NCBI RefSeq assembly: GCF_017876435.1
Contig: NZ_JAGIOA010000001.1
Location: forward strand, 2,976,001-3,040,000
From: Microbacterium phyllosphaerae
GTDB taxonomy: Bacteria > Actinomycetota > Actinomycetes > Actinomycetales > Microbacteriaceae
DNA length: 64,000 nucleotides
Direction of reading: 5' to 3'
Numbering within the stretch: the stretch's first letter is position 1; every line of letters starts with the position of its first letter. The notes below the pieces were generated by a model, which worked only from the letters and a program-made list of their open reading frames with translations, searched no databases and was not told the DNA's origin. Both the position numbers and the translations under genes were made by a program. Shown in pieces: positions 1 to 8,831 of this stretch.

Positions 1-731
1 TGGGCAGCGATCGATTTGAGGTCGGCCTGGATCCCCGCGCCTCCCGAGGGATCGCTCCCGGCGATGCTGAGCACCCGCGGTGTGCCGGCCGCCCGCCACC
101 GACGCACGAACGCCTCCGCGGTCGCCGTCGGATCCGCCGCCGCGCACAGCGCCGAGACCACCGCGAGCCCGGCCGCACCGGCATCCCGAAGCCGCTCGGT
201 GTCGTCGATGGCCACGCCTCCGATCGCCACGCACGGGAGCGCGGTCGCCTCGACGAGGGCACGGAAACCCTCGACGCCGAGGGCCGGCGGATGATCGGGC
301 TTGGTGGTGGTCGGGCGGATCACGCCGACGCCCAGGTAGTCCACGGTGCCGGGCGGCAGCGCTCGCACCGCTTCGAAGTGGTCCGCGTTGTTCGCCGTGA
401 GCCCGATGAGCGCCTCGGGGCCCAGCGCCTCACGCGCACGCAGCACGGAGGCGTCCCCCTGCCCGAGATGCACACCGTCGACCCTCGCACCCTGCTTCCG
501 TGCGGCGAGTGCGGCGTCGAGGCGGTCGTTCACGACGAGGAGCGCGCGTCCGTCGATCACGCGTGACAGTTCGAGCAGCTGCGCCGTGGTCTCGGCATCC
601 GTCGCCGTCTTGTCACGCAGCTGCACGATGCGCACGCCGCCGTCGACCGCCTGACGGACGGTCTCCACGACTCCGCGCTCTCCGCAGAGGTCCGGGTCGG
701 TGACCAGATAGAGCGAGAGGTCCGCGATCAC
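1..731 (-). CDS. thiED: Thiamine-phosphate synthase fused to HMP(-P) kinase (ThiE-ThiD), 3' end beyond the window
   Basis: The ThiE half joins HMP-pyrophosphate to thiazole phosphate; the ThiD half phosphorylates HMP and HMP-P. The 243 visible residues carry ThiE marks: [14 protein letters not shown], a GVIRPTTTK phosphate loop and AIGGV. The same frame then runs straight into [19 protein letters not shown] (from about residue 222), the canonical ThiD N-terminus, so this is one bifunctional polypeptide. The start is GTG at 729-731, overlapping the thiM stop as GTGA, so translation is coupled. ThiED fusions are known in actinobacteria such as Corynebacterium. The gene runs off the left edge, so the rest of ThiD is not seen. 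It is expressed from the TPP-riboswitch leader upstream of thiM. Confidence 0.93.
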   Translation of the reverse strand, partial: MIADLSLYLVTDPDLCGERGVVETVRQAVDGGVRIVQLRDKTATDAETTAQLLELSRVIDGRALLVVNDRLDAALAARKQGARVDGVHLGQGDASVLRAREALGPEALIGLTANNADHFEAVRALPPGTVDYLGVGVIRPTTTKPDHPPALGVEGFRALVEATALPCVAIGGVAIDDTERLRDAGAAGLAVVSALCAAADPTATAEAFVRRWRAAGTPRVLSIAGSDPSGGAGIQADLKSIAA

Positions 732-1576
732 AGCGCACGCTCCTCGATGTGCGCCGCAGCGGCGAGGTCGTGCGGCTGTACAGACGCGAGCGCGTCGAGG
801 AGCTCGACCGCGAAGCTGCCGGGACCCGAGGCTCGCATCGCCGCACGTTCTGCGGCGACCGTGTAGGCCAGGCTGGCAGCGGCCACGGCGACGAGGGATT
901 CGGTGCCTGTCGTGCGCGCCGCGCCCAGGAACGCGGCCATCACGGCACCCAGAGCACAGCCTCCCCCGGTGACGCGGGTGAGCAGTTCGTCGCCGTTCGC
1001 GATGCGCACGACGCGGTGGCCGTCGGTGATGAGGTCGACGGCACCGGACACCGCGACGACGGAACCGTGACGGACGGCGAGCGCGACAGCCGCGTCGATG
1101 GCGGCGTCCGGCGTATCGGTCGCGTCGACGCCTCGCCCGCCCGCACTCAGCCCGGCGAGCGCGAGGATCTCGGAGGCGTTCCCCCGGATCGCCGTGGGAC
1201 GCGCGGCGACGAGGTCGTGCGCGAGCGCGGTGCGCACGGGCAGCGCCCCGATCGCGACGGGATCGAGCACCCACGGGGTGCCCGCGGCATTCGCGCCGGC
1301 GACGGCCTCCAGGCTCGCCTCCCGCTGCTCGGGTGTGGGCGTGCCGAGGTTGATCAGCACCCCGGACGCGACTCCCGCGAAGAGCCCCGCCTCGTCGACG
1401 ATGTCGACCATGGCGGGTGCGGCGCCGAGAGCCAGCAGCACGTTGGCCGTGAAGCCCGTGACGACGGTGTTCGTGATGCAGTGGGTCAGCGGTGGTGTCT
1501 CGCGGAGCGCGGACAGCAGCTCGGCAGCCGTGGCCGCCAGGGTCGATTCGGATTCTGGACGCAGACGATCGCTCAA
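728..1576 (-). CDS. thiM: Hydroxyethylthiazole kinase
   Basis: Salvage enzyme that phosphorylates 4-methyl-5-(2-hydroxyethyl)thiazole to the thiazole phosphate used by the ThiE domain encoded next. The 282-residue length is normal. The substrate-binding N-terminus ([20 protein letters not shown]) and the VTGGGCALG anion-hole/active-site segment are both present. No ATG is available at the right place: the start is TTG at 1574-1576, with an AAGGGA Shine-Dalgarno at 1584-1589, 7 nt upstream. That Shine-Dalgarno lies inside the 3' end of the TPP aptamer. The gene is first in a thiM-thiED operon, and its stop overlaps the thiED start. Confidence 0.95.
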   Translation of the reverse strand: MSDRLRPESESTLAATAAELLSALRETPPLTHCITNTVVTGFTANVLLALGAAPAMVDIVDEAGLFAGVASGVLINLGTPTPEQREASLEAVAGANAAGTPWVLDPVAIGALPVRTALAHDLVAARPTAIRGNASEILALAGLSAGGRGVDATDTPDAAIDAAVALAVRHGSVVAVSGAVDLITDGHRVVRIANGDELLTRVTGGGCALGAVMAAFLGAARTTGTESLVAVAAASLAYTVAAERAAMRASGPGSFAVELLDALASVQPHDLAAAAHIEERAL

Positions 1577-1583
1577 TGCGACA

Positions 1584-1652
1584 TCCCTTCGCTAGTACGA
1601 ACTAGATCAGGTTCGACGGGTCTGTTCTCAGCCGCGGATGCGGCACCCCGTG
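1584..1652 (-). promoter_or_regulatory. TPP riboswitch (THI element) controlling thiM-thiED
   Basis: Read on the minus strand, this leader has the conserved THI-box pieces in order: GGGGTGC, CTGAGA (complement at 1626-1631), ACCTGATC (complement at 1605-1612), then a TAGTTCGTACTAGCGAAGGGA-like end. The AAGGGA that closes the aptamer is also the thiM ribosome-binding site. Ligand-bound folding would therefore hide the start region, which suggests translational rather than transcriptional control. No terminator hairpin with a T-run lies between aptamer and start codon. Confidence 0.93.
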
Positions 1653-1683
1653 TCACTGCTCGAAGTCTAGCGACGACCGGTGA

Positions 1684-2649
1684 TCAGCTCAGCAGCTGCA
1701 CCAGCGCGAGCTCATCCGAGCGGGTGAGGCCGGCACGCCTGTCCCGATCGATCCCTCTCGCCTGCTCGTCGGCGATGACGACCGCGACGGTCTCGTCGAG
1801 CGGTCGCAGGTCGCCGCCCGCGGCGCAGTACCGGGCGTTGGCTCGGGTCATGAAGCCCGTCATATCGGCGGGCAGCCAGAGGGGCAGCGAGCGCTCCCCC
1901 GCCCAGAATTCGACGCCGTTCTCGACGAGCCAGTCGTCCTCAGCCACCACCGTGTCGCCCCGGTGATCAGCGAGCCGCCTGACGGTCGCGAGGACGTCGG
2001 CGAGCGGATGCCGGTCACCAATCGCGTTGATCACACCGGTGGCCGAGGTCGTGGCGATGAACTCCGACAGGTCGTCGACGTCGATGACCTGCGTACTGCG
2101 GCCTTCGGCGTTCGGGAGCAGAACCGGTCCGTCCACGGCCCTGAGGAATGCCGCCGCCCAGTATCCGAATCGATCACTCGGGTCGCCCTCGCCGACGATC
2201 AGCCCGGGGCGCACGATCAGCGCTCGCTCGCCCAGTGCGCGCACGGCGCTCTCGGCCGCGACCTTCTGCGCGCCGTACTCGTACTCGTCCCCGGGCTGGG
2301 CCGGCGCGTGCACGGAGGCCGTCTCGTCGGCACCGATGGTGGCGTCGTCGGAGTACACCGACATCGACGAGACGTAGGTCCAACGGGCGGCTCGCTCCCC
2401 GAGAGCGGCGACCGCCGCCGCCACGTGCGCCGCGTTCGATGAGATGTCGATCACCTGATCCCAGTCGCGACCCGAGACGGTGTCGTACGCGGCCGGGTCG
2501 TCGCGGTCGGCCAGCACGAGGCTCGCCCCCTCAGGCGACGGACGTCCTCCCCGTGCGAGGCACATCACGGTCGCCCCGTTCACCAGCATCCGTCGGGCGA
2601 TCCGACCCGACAACCAGCCTGTTCCGCCGAGGATCAGCACATCTGTCAT
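1684..2649 (-). CDS. NAD(P)-dependent epimerase/dehydratase-family protein (atypical SDR)
   Basis: 321 residues with an N-terminal Rossmann nucleotide-binding loop, GGTGWLSG, right after a beta strand (VLILGG), typical of extended or atypical SDRs. A YVSSMSVYS segment and a downstream YGAQKVAAE look like the catalytic Ser and the YxxxK pair. VRPGLIVGEGDPSDR matches the family's substrate-side strand. The substrate cannot be told: relatives include NDP-sugar epimerases and the NmrA-like or isoflavone-reductase-like proteins. It is a single gene; its ATG is at 2647-2649 and the preceding gene on this strand (DUF402) ends 64 nt upstream. The thiM riboswitch begins just past its stop. Confidence 0.85.
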   Translation of the reverse strand: MTDVLILGGTGWLSGRIARRMLVNGATVMCLARGGRPSPEGASLVLADRDDPAAYDTVSGRDWDQVIDISSNAAHVAAAVAALGERAARWTYVSSMSVYSDDATIGADETASVHAPAQPGDEYEYGAQKVAAESAVRALGERALIVRPGLIVGEGDPSDRFGYWAAAFLRAVDGPVLLPNAEGRSTQVIDVDDLSEFIATTSATGVINAIGDRHPLADVLATVRRLADHRGDTVVAEDDWLVENGVEFWAGERSLPLWLPADMTGFMTRANARYCAAGGDLRPLDETVAVVIADEQARGIDRDRRAGLTRSDELALVQLLS

Positions 2650-2713
2650 GCACCCATGCCATCAGCATCCGTGCCCGAGGGGAAGGGCCTTCCGCTCAGG
2701 GCGGATGCCGTGC

Positions 2714-3436
2714 TCACGGCCGGCGCAGGTCGGAGAGCCCGGTCAGCTCAGGCATGGTCCACGACGGGTCGGGGCGCCAGGCCTGCCACCGCGGATCGAA
2801 CGGCCACTCACCCGAGTGGAACGACTCGATCGCCGCATCCGCATGACGCTCGATCTGTGCGGCCTGCTCCCGCGTGAGCCGCCCCTGTGCGATGGCGGCG
2901 ACGAGTTCGTCCTCGTCCTTGAGTGAGATCCTGCCGTCGGGTTCGATCTCGACGTCGAGGATGTGATCCGACGAGTAGGTGTCGCGGTCCGTACGCAGAT
3001 GCGCGTTCTCGAGGTTGACGTACCACCCGGCGAACTGCCAGTCCGGTCCGCTCACCTCGCTCCAGAACAGCCACACGGACCACGCGGCCCCCGCGGGGGC
3101 GATACGCAGGATCCCGTTGCCCCACCACTCCTCGACGATGCGGGTCCGCGGCTCGAGCCACCGACGCTCCAGCGGCACCGTGCGCACCCGCTCACCCGCC
3201 GGAGTCCCCTGGCCCTCCTGCAGCGTGCCCGGTGCGAGCCAGGCCACGAGCCCGCGCGCGTCGTCGCGGACCACGCGCATGGGCGTGATGGTCGATGCGT
3301 CACCCGGCTGCCAGCCCGGCTTGCGGTAGTGCCAGTCGATCTGATCGCCCGGCTGGAGGAACGGCCCCTCGCCCATCGCACGGACACCGTCGGGCACCGC
3401 CGCAGGGGTGCTGTGGGGAAGGATGCTCATCTCCAC
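2714..3436 (-). CDS. DUF402 domain protein
   Basis: 240-residue soluble protein. The central part (about residues 60-200) fits the DUF402 fold: a beta-rich core ending in WYVNLENAHLRTD, then the acidic DHILDVEIEPDG and KDEDEL segments that hold the metal/phosphate-binding acidic residues in this family. Characterised relatives include the nucleoside-diphosphate-linked hydrolase FomD and a B. subtilis nucleoside phosphatase, so a phosphate-ester hydrolase acting on a nucleotide derivative is a reasonable guess but unproven. The N-terminal 30 residues are Pro/Gly-rich and variable. It stands downstream of the pheST terminator and seems to be its own unit. Confidence 0.8.
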   Translation of the reverse strand: MEMSILPHSTPAAVPDGVRAMGEGPFLQPGDQIDWHYRKPGWQPGDASTITPMRVVRDDARGLVAWLAPGTLQEGQGTPAGERVRTVPLERRWLEPRTRIVEEWWGNGILRIAPAGAAWSVWLFWSEVSGPDWQFAGWYVNLENAHLRTDRDTYSSDHILDVEIEPDGRISLKDEDELVAAIAQGRLTREQAAQIERHADAAIESFHSGEWPFDPRWQAWRPDPSWTMPELTGLSDLRRP

Positions 3437-3481
3437 ACGCTACCTCGGGCGCCCCGCGAGGGCGTGGAGGCGGGAGCACAC

Positions 3482-3521
3482 GAACGCGACCTGCACCCCT
3501 CTCAGGAGGCAGGTCGCGTTC
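3482..3521 (-). terminator. Hairpin downstream of pheT
   Basis: Perfect 13-bp inverted repeat (3482-3494 with 3509-3521) and a 14-nt loop, starting 8 nt past the pheT stop. There is no strong T-run, as is common in high-GC actinobacteria. It likely ends the pheST transcript. Confidence 0.65.
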
Positions 3522-3528
3522 ACGCGGA

Positions 3529-6033
3529 TCAGTCGCGGAGGGTCGCGCCGAAACGCTCGGACGCGACGGCGACTCCCGCGAGCTTCGCCTCGGTCGCCTC
3601 GGCAGCCGTGAGGGTGCGGTCGTCCGCGCGGAACCGGAGCGCGAACGTCAGGCTCTTCTCCCCCTCGGCGAGTCCCTCGCCGCGGTAATCGTCGACGAGA
3701 CGGATCGCCTCGAGCATCTTCCCGGCGCCCTCGGTCAGCGCAGCACGGACCTCACCTGCCGGCACATCGACGCCGAGCACGAGCGAGACGTCCTGCGTGG
3801 CGGCGGGGAACGTCGACAGCGAGGCGGCGACGGCACGGGCATCCGCCAGCGCGAGGACGCCGTCGAGGTCGAGTTCGAGCACCGTGGCACGACCGGGAAG
3901 GTCGGCACCGGACGCCACGTCGGGGTGCAGTTCGCCGACGTATCCGACCTCGGTGTCGCCGACGGACAGCACGCCCGTGCGCCCCGGGTGCAGCGCGGCA
4001 CGCTGCCCCTGGACGACGTCGATGTCGACGCCTGCGGCCGCGGCGATGACCCGAGCCGCATCGAGCGCCTCGGACAGACCAGCCGGCTCTGCGGCTCGGC
4101 CGGGCTGCCGTGCGATCACGTTGCCCGTGAGCAGCACTGCGACGTGGCGATGCTGCGGCGGGATCGACGCGTTCAGCGCGGCGAGCGTCTCATCCGACGG
4201 GCGAGCACCGAGCGGAGGCACCTCGTCGGTGCCGTACTCGACGCCCGGCTCCGGGAGGAAGACGACGCCGGTCTCGAACAGGGCGAGGTCGGTGAGGCCT
4301 CGCGAGATGTTGCGGTGCGCGGTCTGCAGGAGCCCGGGGATGAGCGAGCGGCGCAGGAACGGAGCGGATCCGTCGAGCGCGTTCGCGAGCCGGATGCTGG
4401 GCAAATGCTCGCCCGACGCCGATCCGTGCAGATCGTTCTCCGCCTCGGTGGTGAAGGGGAAGGACGGCGTCTCGACGAAGCCGGCAGCGGCCAGCGCGTC
4501 GGACACCCGACGACGGCCCTGCTGGTGCGCGGTCAGGCCACGGCCGGACGGCGGCGTGGGCAGCACCGAGGGGATACGGTCGAGACCGTGGATGCGGGCG
4601 ACCTCCTCGGCGAGCGACCACTTGTCGGTGAGGTCGGGGCGCCAGGTCGGCGGGATGACGGTCCAGCCGGCATCCGTCGCGGTGACGTCCGCGCCGATCG
4701 TCGTCAGCGCGCCCTCGATCTCGGCGTCGGTGTAGTCGACGCCGATCAGGCCCTGCACGAAACCGGTCGGCAGCTCGATGTCGGCGACGAAGACCTCGGC
4801 GAAGAGGGCGCCACCCTCCTCGGTGAGCGACCCGCCGGCGAACTCGACCATCAGGTCGGCGGCGCGGCGAGCAGCGACGAAGGGCACCAGGGGGTCGACG
4901 CCGCGTTCGAAGCGCTTGGAGGCCTCGCTCGGCAGCTTGTGCCGACGGGCGGTGCGCGCGATCGTGATGGGGTCGAAGATCGCCGCCTCGATGAGCACGT
5001 TGTGCGTGGTGTCGCTCATCTCGGTGGTGCCGCCGCCCATGACACCGGCGAGGCCGATCGGACCCGACTCGTCCGTGATGAGCAGGTCTTCGCCATGGAG
5101 CGTGCGTTCCTGGCCGTCGAGAGTCGTCATCTTCTCGCCGGTGTTCGCGCGGCGCACGGTGATCCCGCCTGCGAGCTTGTCGAGGTCGTAGCCGTGGAGC
5201 GGCTGGCCGAGCTCGAGCATCACGTAGTTGGTGATGTCGATCAGGATGCCGAGCGAGCGCATGCCCGCGAGCGACAGACGAGCGATCATCCAGGGCGGGG
5301 TCGGCCGAGACGGGTCGACATCGCGGACCACGCGGGTGACGAATTCGCTCGCACCGACACGCCCGCGGATGGGGGCGGTATCGTCGACGACCGCCGTGTG
5401 CCCGCTGCCCGGCTGGAGCTCGGCGAAGTCGCGCTCGGCCGGGTCACGGAAGGTGACGCCGGTGGCGTGCGAGTACTCGCGGGCGACGCCTCGCAGAGAG
5501 AACGCGTACCCGCGGTCGGGTGTGACGTTGATCTCGACGGCGACGTCGTCGAGCCCGAGCAGGCTGATGGCGTCGGTGCCGACGGGAGCGTCGATGCCGA
5601 GGTCGGCCAGCACGAGGATGCCGTTGTGCTCGTCGCCGAGACCCAGCTCGCGCGCAGACGCGATCATGCCGTCGGACACGTGACCGTAGGTCTTGCGCGC
5701 GGCGATCGGGAACGGACCGGGCAGCACGGCACCGGGCAGGGTCACGACGACCTTGTCACCGGCGACGAAGTTGTGGGCGCCGCAGACGATCCCGCGGATG
5801 CCGCCGTTCGCCTCTCCGACGTCGACCTGGCACCAGTTGATGGTCTTGCCGTTCGACTGCGGCTCCCCCTCGAGGGAGACGACCTGTCCGACGACCACGG
5901 GACCCGAGATCTCGAAGCGGTGCACGTCCTCCTCTTCGAAGCCGACGGTGACCATCGCCGCGAGGACATCCTCGGGCGTCGCATCCGCTGCCAGATCGAC
6001 GTACTCACGCAACCACGAAAGCGGGACGCGCAT
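3529..6033 (-). CDS. pheT: Phenylalanine--tRNA ligase beta subunit
   Basis: 834-residue beta subunit of the (alpha-beta)2 PheRS. Domains in order: N-terminal MRVPLSWLREYVDL, an OB-fold tRNA-binding (EMAP-like) domain at about 40-150, B3/B4 editing domain, B5 DNA-binding-like domain, the pseudo-catalytic core, and a C-terminal ferredoxin-like anticodon-binding domain (FPAATQDVSLVL). The start ATG at 6031-6033 overlaps the pheS stop as ATGA. The same frame stays open further upstream, but that stretch is antisense reading through pheS and not part of the protein. Confidence 0.97.
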   Translation of the reverse strand: MRVPLSWLREYVDLAADATPEDVLAAMVTVGFEEEDVHRFEISGPVVVGQVVSLEGEPQSNGKTINWCQVDVGEANGGIRGIVCGAHNFVAGDKVVVTLPGAVLPGPFPIAARKTYGHVSDGMIASARELGLGDEHNGILVLADLGIDAPVGTDAISLLGLDDVAVEINVTPDRGYAFSLRGVAREYSHATGVTFRDPAERDFAELQPGSGHTAVVDDTAPIRGRVGASEFVTRVVRDVDPSRPTPPWMIARLSLAGMRSLGILIDITNYVMLELGQPLHGYDLDKLAGGITVRRANTGEKMTTLDGQERTLHGEDLLITDESGPIGLAGVMGGGTTEMSDTTHNVLIEAAIFDPITIARTARRHKLPSEASKRFERGVDPLVPFVAARRAADLMVEFAGGSLTEEGGALFAEVFVADIELPTGFVQGLIGVDYTDAEIEGALTTIGADVTATDAGWTVIPPTWRPDLTDKWSLAEEVARIHGLDRIPSVLPTPPSGRGLTAHQQGRRRVSDALAAAGFVETPSFPFTTEAENDLHGSASGEHLPSIRLANALDGSAPFLRRSLIPGLLQTAHRNISRGLTDLALFETGVVFLPEPGVEYGTDEVPPLGARPSDETLAALNASIPPQHRHVAVLLTGNVIARQPGRAAEPAGLSEALDAARVIAAAAGVDIDVVQGQRAALHPGRTGVLSVGDTEVGYVGELHPDVASGADLPGRATVLELDLDGVLALADARAVAASLSTFPAATQDVSLVLGVDVPAGEVRAALTEGAGKMLEAIRLVDDYRGEGLAEGEKSLTFALRFRADDRTLTAAEATEAKLAGVAVASERFGATLRD

Positions 6034-7073
6034 CACACCACCATCCCGTACTGCTCGCTGAATCGGACATCGCCCTCTGCCATGTCCCTCATGTCCTGCA
6101 CGTCGCTGCGGAACATGAGCCCGCGCTCGACGCCCATCCCGAACGCGAAACCGCTGTACACGTCGGGGTCGATCCCGGCCGCCCGGAGGACGTTCGGGTT
6201 GACCATTCCGCATCCGCCCCACTCGATCCAGCGCGCGCCGCCCTTGAAGGTCGGATGCCACAGGTCGAGCTCGGCGGACGGCTCGGTGAAGGGGAAGAAG
6301 TTCGTGCGGAAGCGCGTCTTGGCCTCCGGACCGAAGAGCTGACGCGCGACGTGGTCGAGCGTGCCCTTGAGATGCGCCATCGAGATGCCCTTGTCGACGA
6401 CCAGCCCCTCGAACTGCGTGAAGACCGGGAGGTGCGTCGCGTCGAACTCGTCGGTGCGGTAGACGCGACCCGGGCACAGCACGTAGATCGGCACGTCACG
6501 GTCGAGCATCGAGCGCACCTGCACGGGGCTCGTGTGCGTGCGCATCACGAGGTGGCGCGAGGGCGGGTCGACGTAGAACGTGTCCTGCTCCTGGCGAGCG
6601 GGGTGGTCGACGTCGAAGTTCAGGGCGTCGAAGTTGAACCACTCGTGCTCGAGCTCGGGTCCTTCCGCGATCTCCCAACCCATGCCGACGAAGATGTCCG
6701 AGATCTGCTCGCTCAGCAGGGTCAGCGGATGCCGTGCTCCGACGCGCGTGCGCGACGGAACGGCCGTGATGTCGACACGCTCGGATTCGAGACGGGCGGC
6801 GACCTCGGCGGTGGCGAGCTCGGCCTCTTTCGCGGCGAGGGCCTTGGTGACCTGCCCGCGGCCCTGGCCGACGAGCTTGCCGAACGCGGCCTTGTTCTCT
6901 GGGGCCACCTGGCGCATCGACGCGTTCAGGACCGCGAGGGGGGATCCTTCTGCGACGTGGGCGGCACGGGCGGCCTTCAGCTCGGCCGTATCGGCGGCGG
7001 CGGCGATCGCTTCGAGGGCGGCTGCGACAGCGGCCTCGACTGCTTCCGGGGTGATTTCGGGAGACTCAGACAC
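6033..7073 (-). CDS. pheS: Phenylalanine--tRNA ligase alpha subunit
   Basis: Catalytic alpha subunit, which activates phenylalanine and charges tRNA-Phe. Class II motifs are visible: motif 1 region around RVGARHPLTLLSEQI, motif 2 around RTNFFPFTEPSAELDLW, and motif 3 GFAFGMGVERGLMF. The N-terminal 100 residues form the coiled-coil arm, rich in Ala/Glu. The start GTG at 7071-7073 gives VSESPEIT and a normal length of 346 residues. A longer frame upstream is open but runs through the palindromic terminator of the amino-acid ABC operon, so it is rejected. No clear Shine-Dalgarno precedes the GTG. It is translationally coupled to pheT. Confidence 0.96.
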   Translation of the reverse strand: MSESPEITPEAVEAAVAAALEAIAAAADTAELKAARAAHVAEGSPLAVLNASMRQVAPENKAAFGKLVGQGRGQVTKALAAKEAELATAEVAARLESERVDITAVPSRTRVGARHPLTLLSEQISDIFVGMGWEIAEGPELEHEWFNFDALNFDVDHPARQEQDTFYVDPPSRHLVMRTHTSPVQVRSMLDRDVPIYVLCPGRVYRTDEFDATHLPVFTQFEGLVVDKGISMAHLKGTLDHVARQLFGPEAKTRFRTNFFPFTEPSAELDLWHPTFKGGARWIEWGGCGMVNPNVLRAAGIDPDVYSGFAFGMGVERGLMFRSDVQDMRDMAEGDVRFSEQYGMVV

Positions 7074-7083
7074 GAGACAGGAG

Positions 7084-7119
7084 TCTACCGGCGCGGGGCG
7101 GTCGCCCCGCGCCGGTAGA
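7084..7119 (-). terminator. Near-continuous 17-bp palindrome ending the amino-acid ABC operon
   Basis: 7084-7100 is the exact reverse complement of 7103-7119, separated by 2 nt, and begins 4 nt past the stop of the last permease gene. It is an intrinsic terminator without a long T-run. It also insulates pheS, whose start is only 11 nt further on. Confidence 0.8.
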
Positions 7120-7122
7120 GCG

Positions 7123-8046
7123 TCAGATCGTGCCTGGGCCACCACCCTGGTCGAACTTGCCTGCACCCTTCTGCAGCGCGATGAGCTCGGTGTTGGTGCC
7201 GTCTTCATGCTGGCGAGGATCTTCGCCGCCCTGGATGGCCTGCACCTTGGGCGAGCGCCGCGTGCTGATCTCGACCCATCGCGCGATGCCCGAGAGGATC
7301 AGGCACATGATGATGTAGATGCCGCCGATCACGAAAGCCGACTGCAGGATCGGGCGCCCCTGCTGCGAGGTGAGCTGCTTCGCGTAGTACAGCAGCTCGG
7401 GGTACGTGATGATGAAGCCGAGCGCGGTGTCCTTCATCGTGACGACGAGCTGGGCGACGATCACCGGGAGCATCGCTCGGATCGCCTGCGGCAGAAGGAT
7501 CAGCCGCATCACACCGCTCTTGCGGAGTCCGATGGCGTACCCGGCCTCCTTCTGTCCTCGTGGCAGGGATTCGATGCCTGCTCGCAGCACCTCGGCGAGG
7601 ACCGACCCGTTGTACGCCATCAGCGCGATGACGACGGCCCAGTACGGCTCCATCTTGACGCCGACCACGGGGAGGCCGTAGTAGAGCAGCATCATGAAGA
7701 CCAGCACGGGGACGGCACGGAACAGCTCGGTGATCGCGGTGACCGGGATCCGCACCCACGCGTGCTCCGAGAGACGCCCGATCGCCAGGACGAAGCCGAG
7801 GATGACGCTGAGGACGGCAGCCAGCGCGAACGCGGCGAGAGTGTTGCCGAGCGCCTTGAGGATTCCCATCCAGACGTTGGCGAAGGTGAAGACGAACCAC
7901 TTCTCGGCGGAGAATTGGCCGGTCTCGACCATCCGGAAGACGATGAAGCCGATCGCCGCGAGGACGAGGATGATCGTCGCGACCGCGATGAGGCGGTTCC
8001 GGGCGATGGCCCGGGGCCCCGGGACGTCGTACAGTACAGAGCTCAT
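7123..8046 (-). CDS. gluD: Amino-acid ABC transporter permease (GluD-like)
   Basis: Second membrane subunit of a polar amino-acid importer of the glutamate/glutamine family (HisM/GlnP type). After an N-terminal cytoplasmic stretch there is a transmembrane helix (VATIILVLAAIGFIVF) and then the usual five-helix permease core. The EAA loop for contact with the ATPase reads ESLPRGQKEAGYAIGL. The start ATG at 8044-8046 overlaps the GluC stop as ATGA and is preferred to an ATG five codons upstream. At 307 residues it is longer than GluC because of its N-terminal extension and a polar C-terminal tail of about 45 residues. Substrate is inferred from the family. Confidence 0.92.
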   Translation of the reverse strand: MSSVLYDVPGPRAIARNRLIAVATIILVLAAIGFIVFRMVETGQFSAEKWFVFTFANVWMGILKALGNTLAAFALAAVLSVILGFVLAIGRLSEHAWVRIPVTAITELFRAVPVLVFMMLLYYGLPVVGVKMEPYWAVVIALMAYNGSVLAEVLRAGIESLPRGQKEAGYAIGLRKSGVMRLILLPQAIRAMLPVIVAQLVVTMKDTALGFIITYPELLYYAKQLTSQQGRPILQSAFVIGGIYIIMCLILSGIARWVEISTRRSPKVQAIQGGEDPRQHEDGTNTELIALQKGAGKFDQGGGPGTI

Positions 8047-8699
8047 CGCGCGATCCTCCATCGGTTCTCGAGATATCGCTGCAACCAGCTCAACAGCAGC
8101 ACCAGGGCGACGAACACCACGGCGACCCAGAGGAGGACTTCCATCGGGTTGCCCGGGCGGTCGGCGGAATCGTTGATCGTGGATCGCAGTGCCGCGAGCT
8201 CGGCGACCGAGAACCCTGCGGCGACGGTCGTGTTCTTGAGGAGGGCGATGAAGACGCTCATCATCGGCGGGACCACGGAACGGAAGGCCTGCGGGAGGAT
8301 GACGAGGCCCATCACCTGCCCGAACGGCAGGCCGATCGCTCGTGCGGCCTCGGCCTGCCCGACCGGAACGGTGTTGATTCCCGCCCTCAGCACTTCGGCC
8401 ACATACGTCGCGGTGTAGATGCCGATCGCGAGGATGCCGAGCACGAGGTTCGACAGGTCAGGCAGACCCAGCTGCGGGTACCCGAAGATGAAGAAGAAGA
8501 ACACGAGGGTGAGCGGGGTGTTGCGCACGGTGTTGACGTACACGGTGCCGACGCCCCGGGCGATCGGCACCGGCGATACGCGCATCGCTCCGACGATCAG
8601 TCCGAGGACCAGAGCGATGAGCCCGCCGGCGAAGAACACGATCAGCGTGTTGCTGATCGCCTGTCCCCACAGGTCGAGGTTGCCGAAGATGACGTCCAC
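8043..8699 (-). CDS. gluC: Amino-acid ABC transporter permease (GluC-like)
   Basis: 218-residue inner-membrane permease of the polar amino-acid family, about five transmembrane helices. The ATPase-contact EAA loop is NTVPVGQAEAARAIGL. The GTG start at 8697-8699 is preceded by a strong GGGAGGG Shine-Dalgarno. It is the third gene of gluA-gluB-gluC-gluD and is separated from gluB by a strong hairpin, which may lower permease expression relative to the binding protein. It pairs with GluD to form the translocation pore. Confidence 0.92.
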   Translation of the reverse strand: MDVIFGNLDLWGQAISNTLIVFFAGGLIALVLGLIVGAMRVSPVPIARGVGTVYVNTVRNTPLTLVFFFFIFGYPQLGLPDLSNLVLGILAIGIYTATYVAEVLRAGINTVPVGQAEAARAIGLPFGQVMGLVILPQAFRSVVPPMMSVFIALLKNTTVAAGFSVAELAALRSTINDSADRPGNPMEVLLWVAVVFVALVLLLSWLQRYLENRWRIAR

Positions 8700-8726
8700 G
8701 CCACCCTCCCTTCTTCAGAAGTGTGA

Positions 8727-8752
8727 GGGCGGCCTCCCTGAGGAGGCCGCCC
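8727..8752 (-). terminator. Hairpin between gluB and gluC (attenuator or mRNA stabiliser)
   Basis: Perfect 11-bp GC-rich stem (8727-8737 with 8742-8752) and a 4-nt loop, lying between the binding-protein gene and the first permease. Such hairpins often give the binding protein more transcript than the membrane subunits, either by partial termination or by protecting the 3' end. Confidence 0.65.
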
Positions 8753-8831
8753 ATGCCGATCAGTACGCGTCGACCTCGGGCTGCTCGACCTCGATGCCAC
8801 TGGAGCCGAGGTTCTTGTCGAAGATCGCCTG

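Noticed and set aside
3295..6342. 1015-codon plus-strand open frame opposite pheT
   Set aside because: Antisense shadow of pheT. Its product is Arg/Gly/Asp-rich without any family motif, while the minus strand shows complete PheT domains.
6034..6477. N-terminal extension of pheT
   Set aside because: It overlaps pheS and lacks PheT homology; the ATG at 6033 gives the conserved start MRVPLSWLREY.
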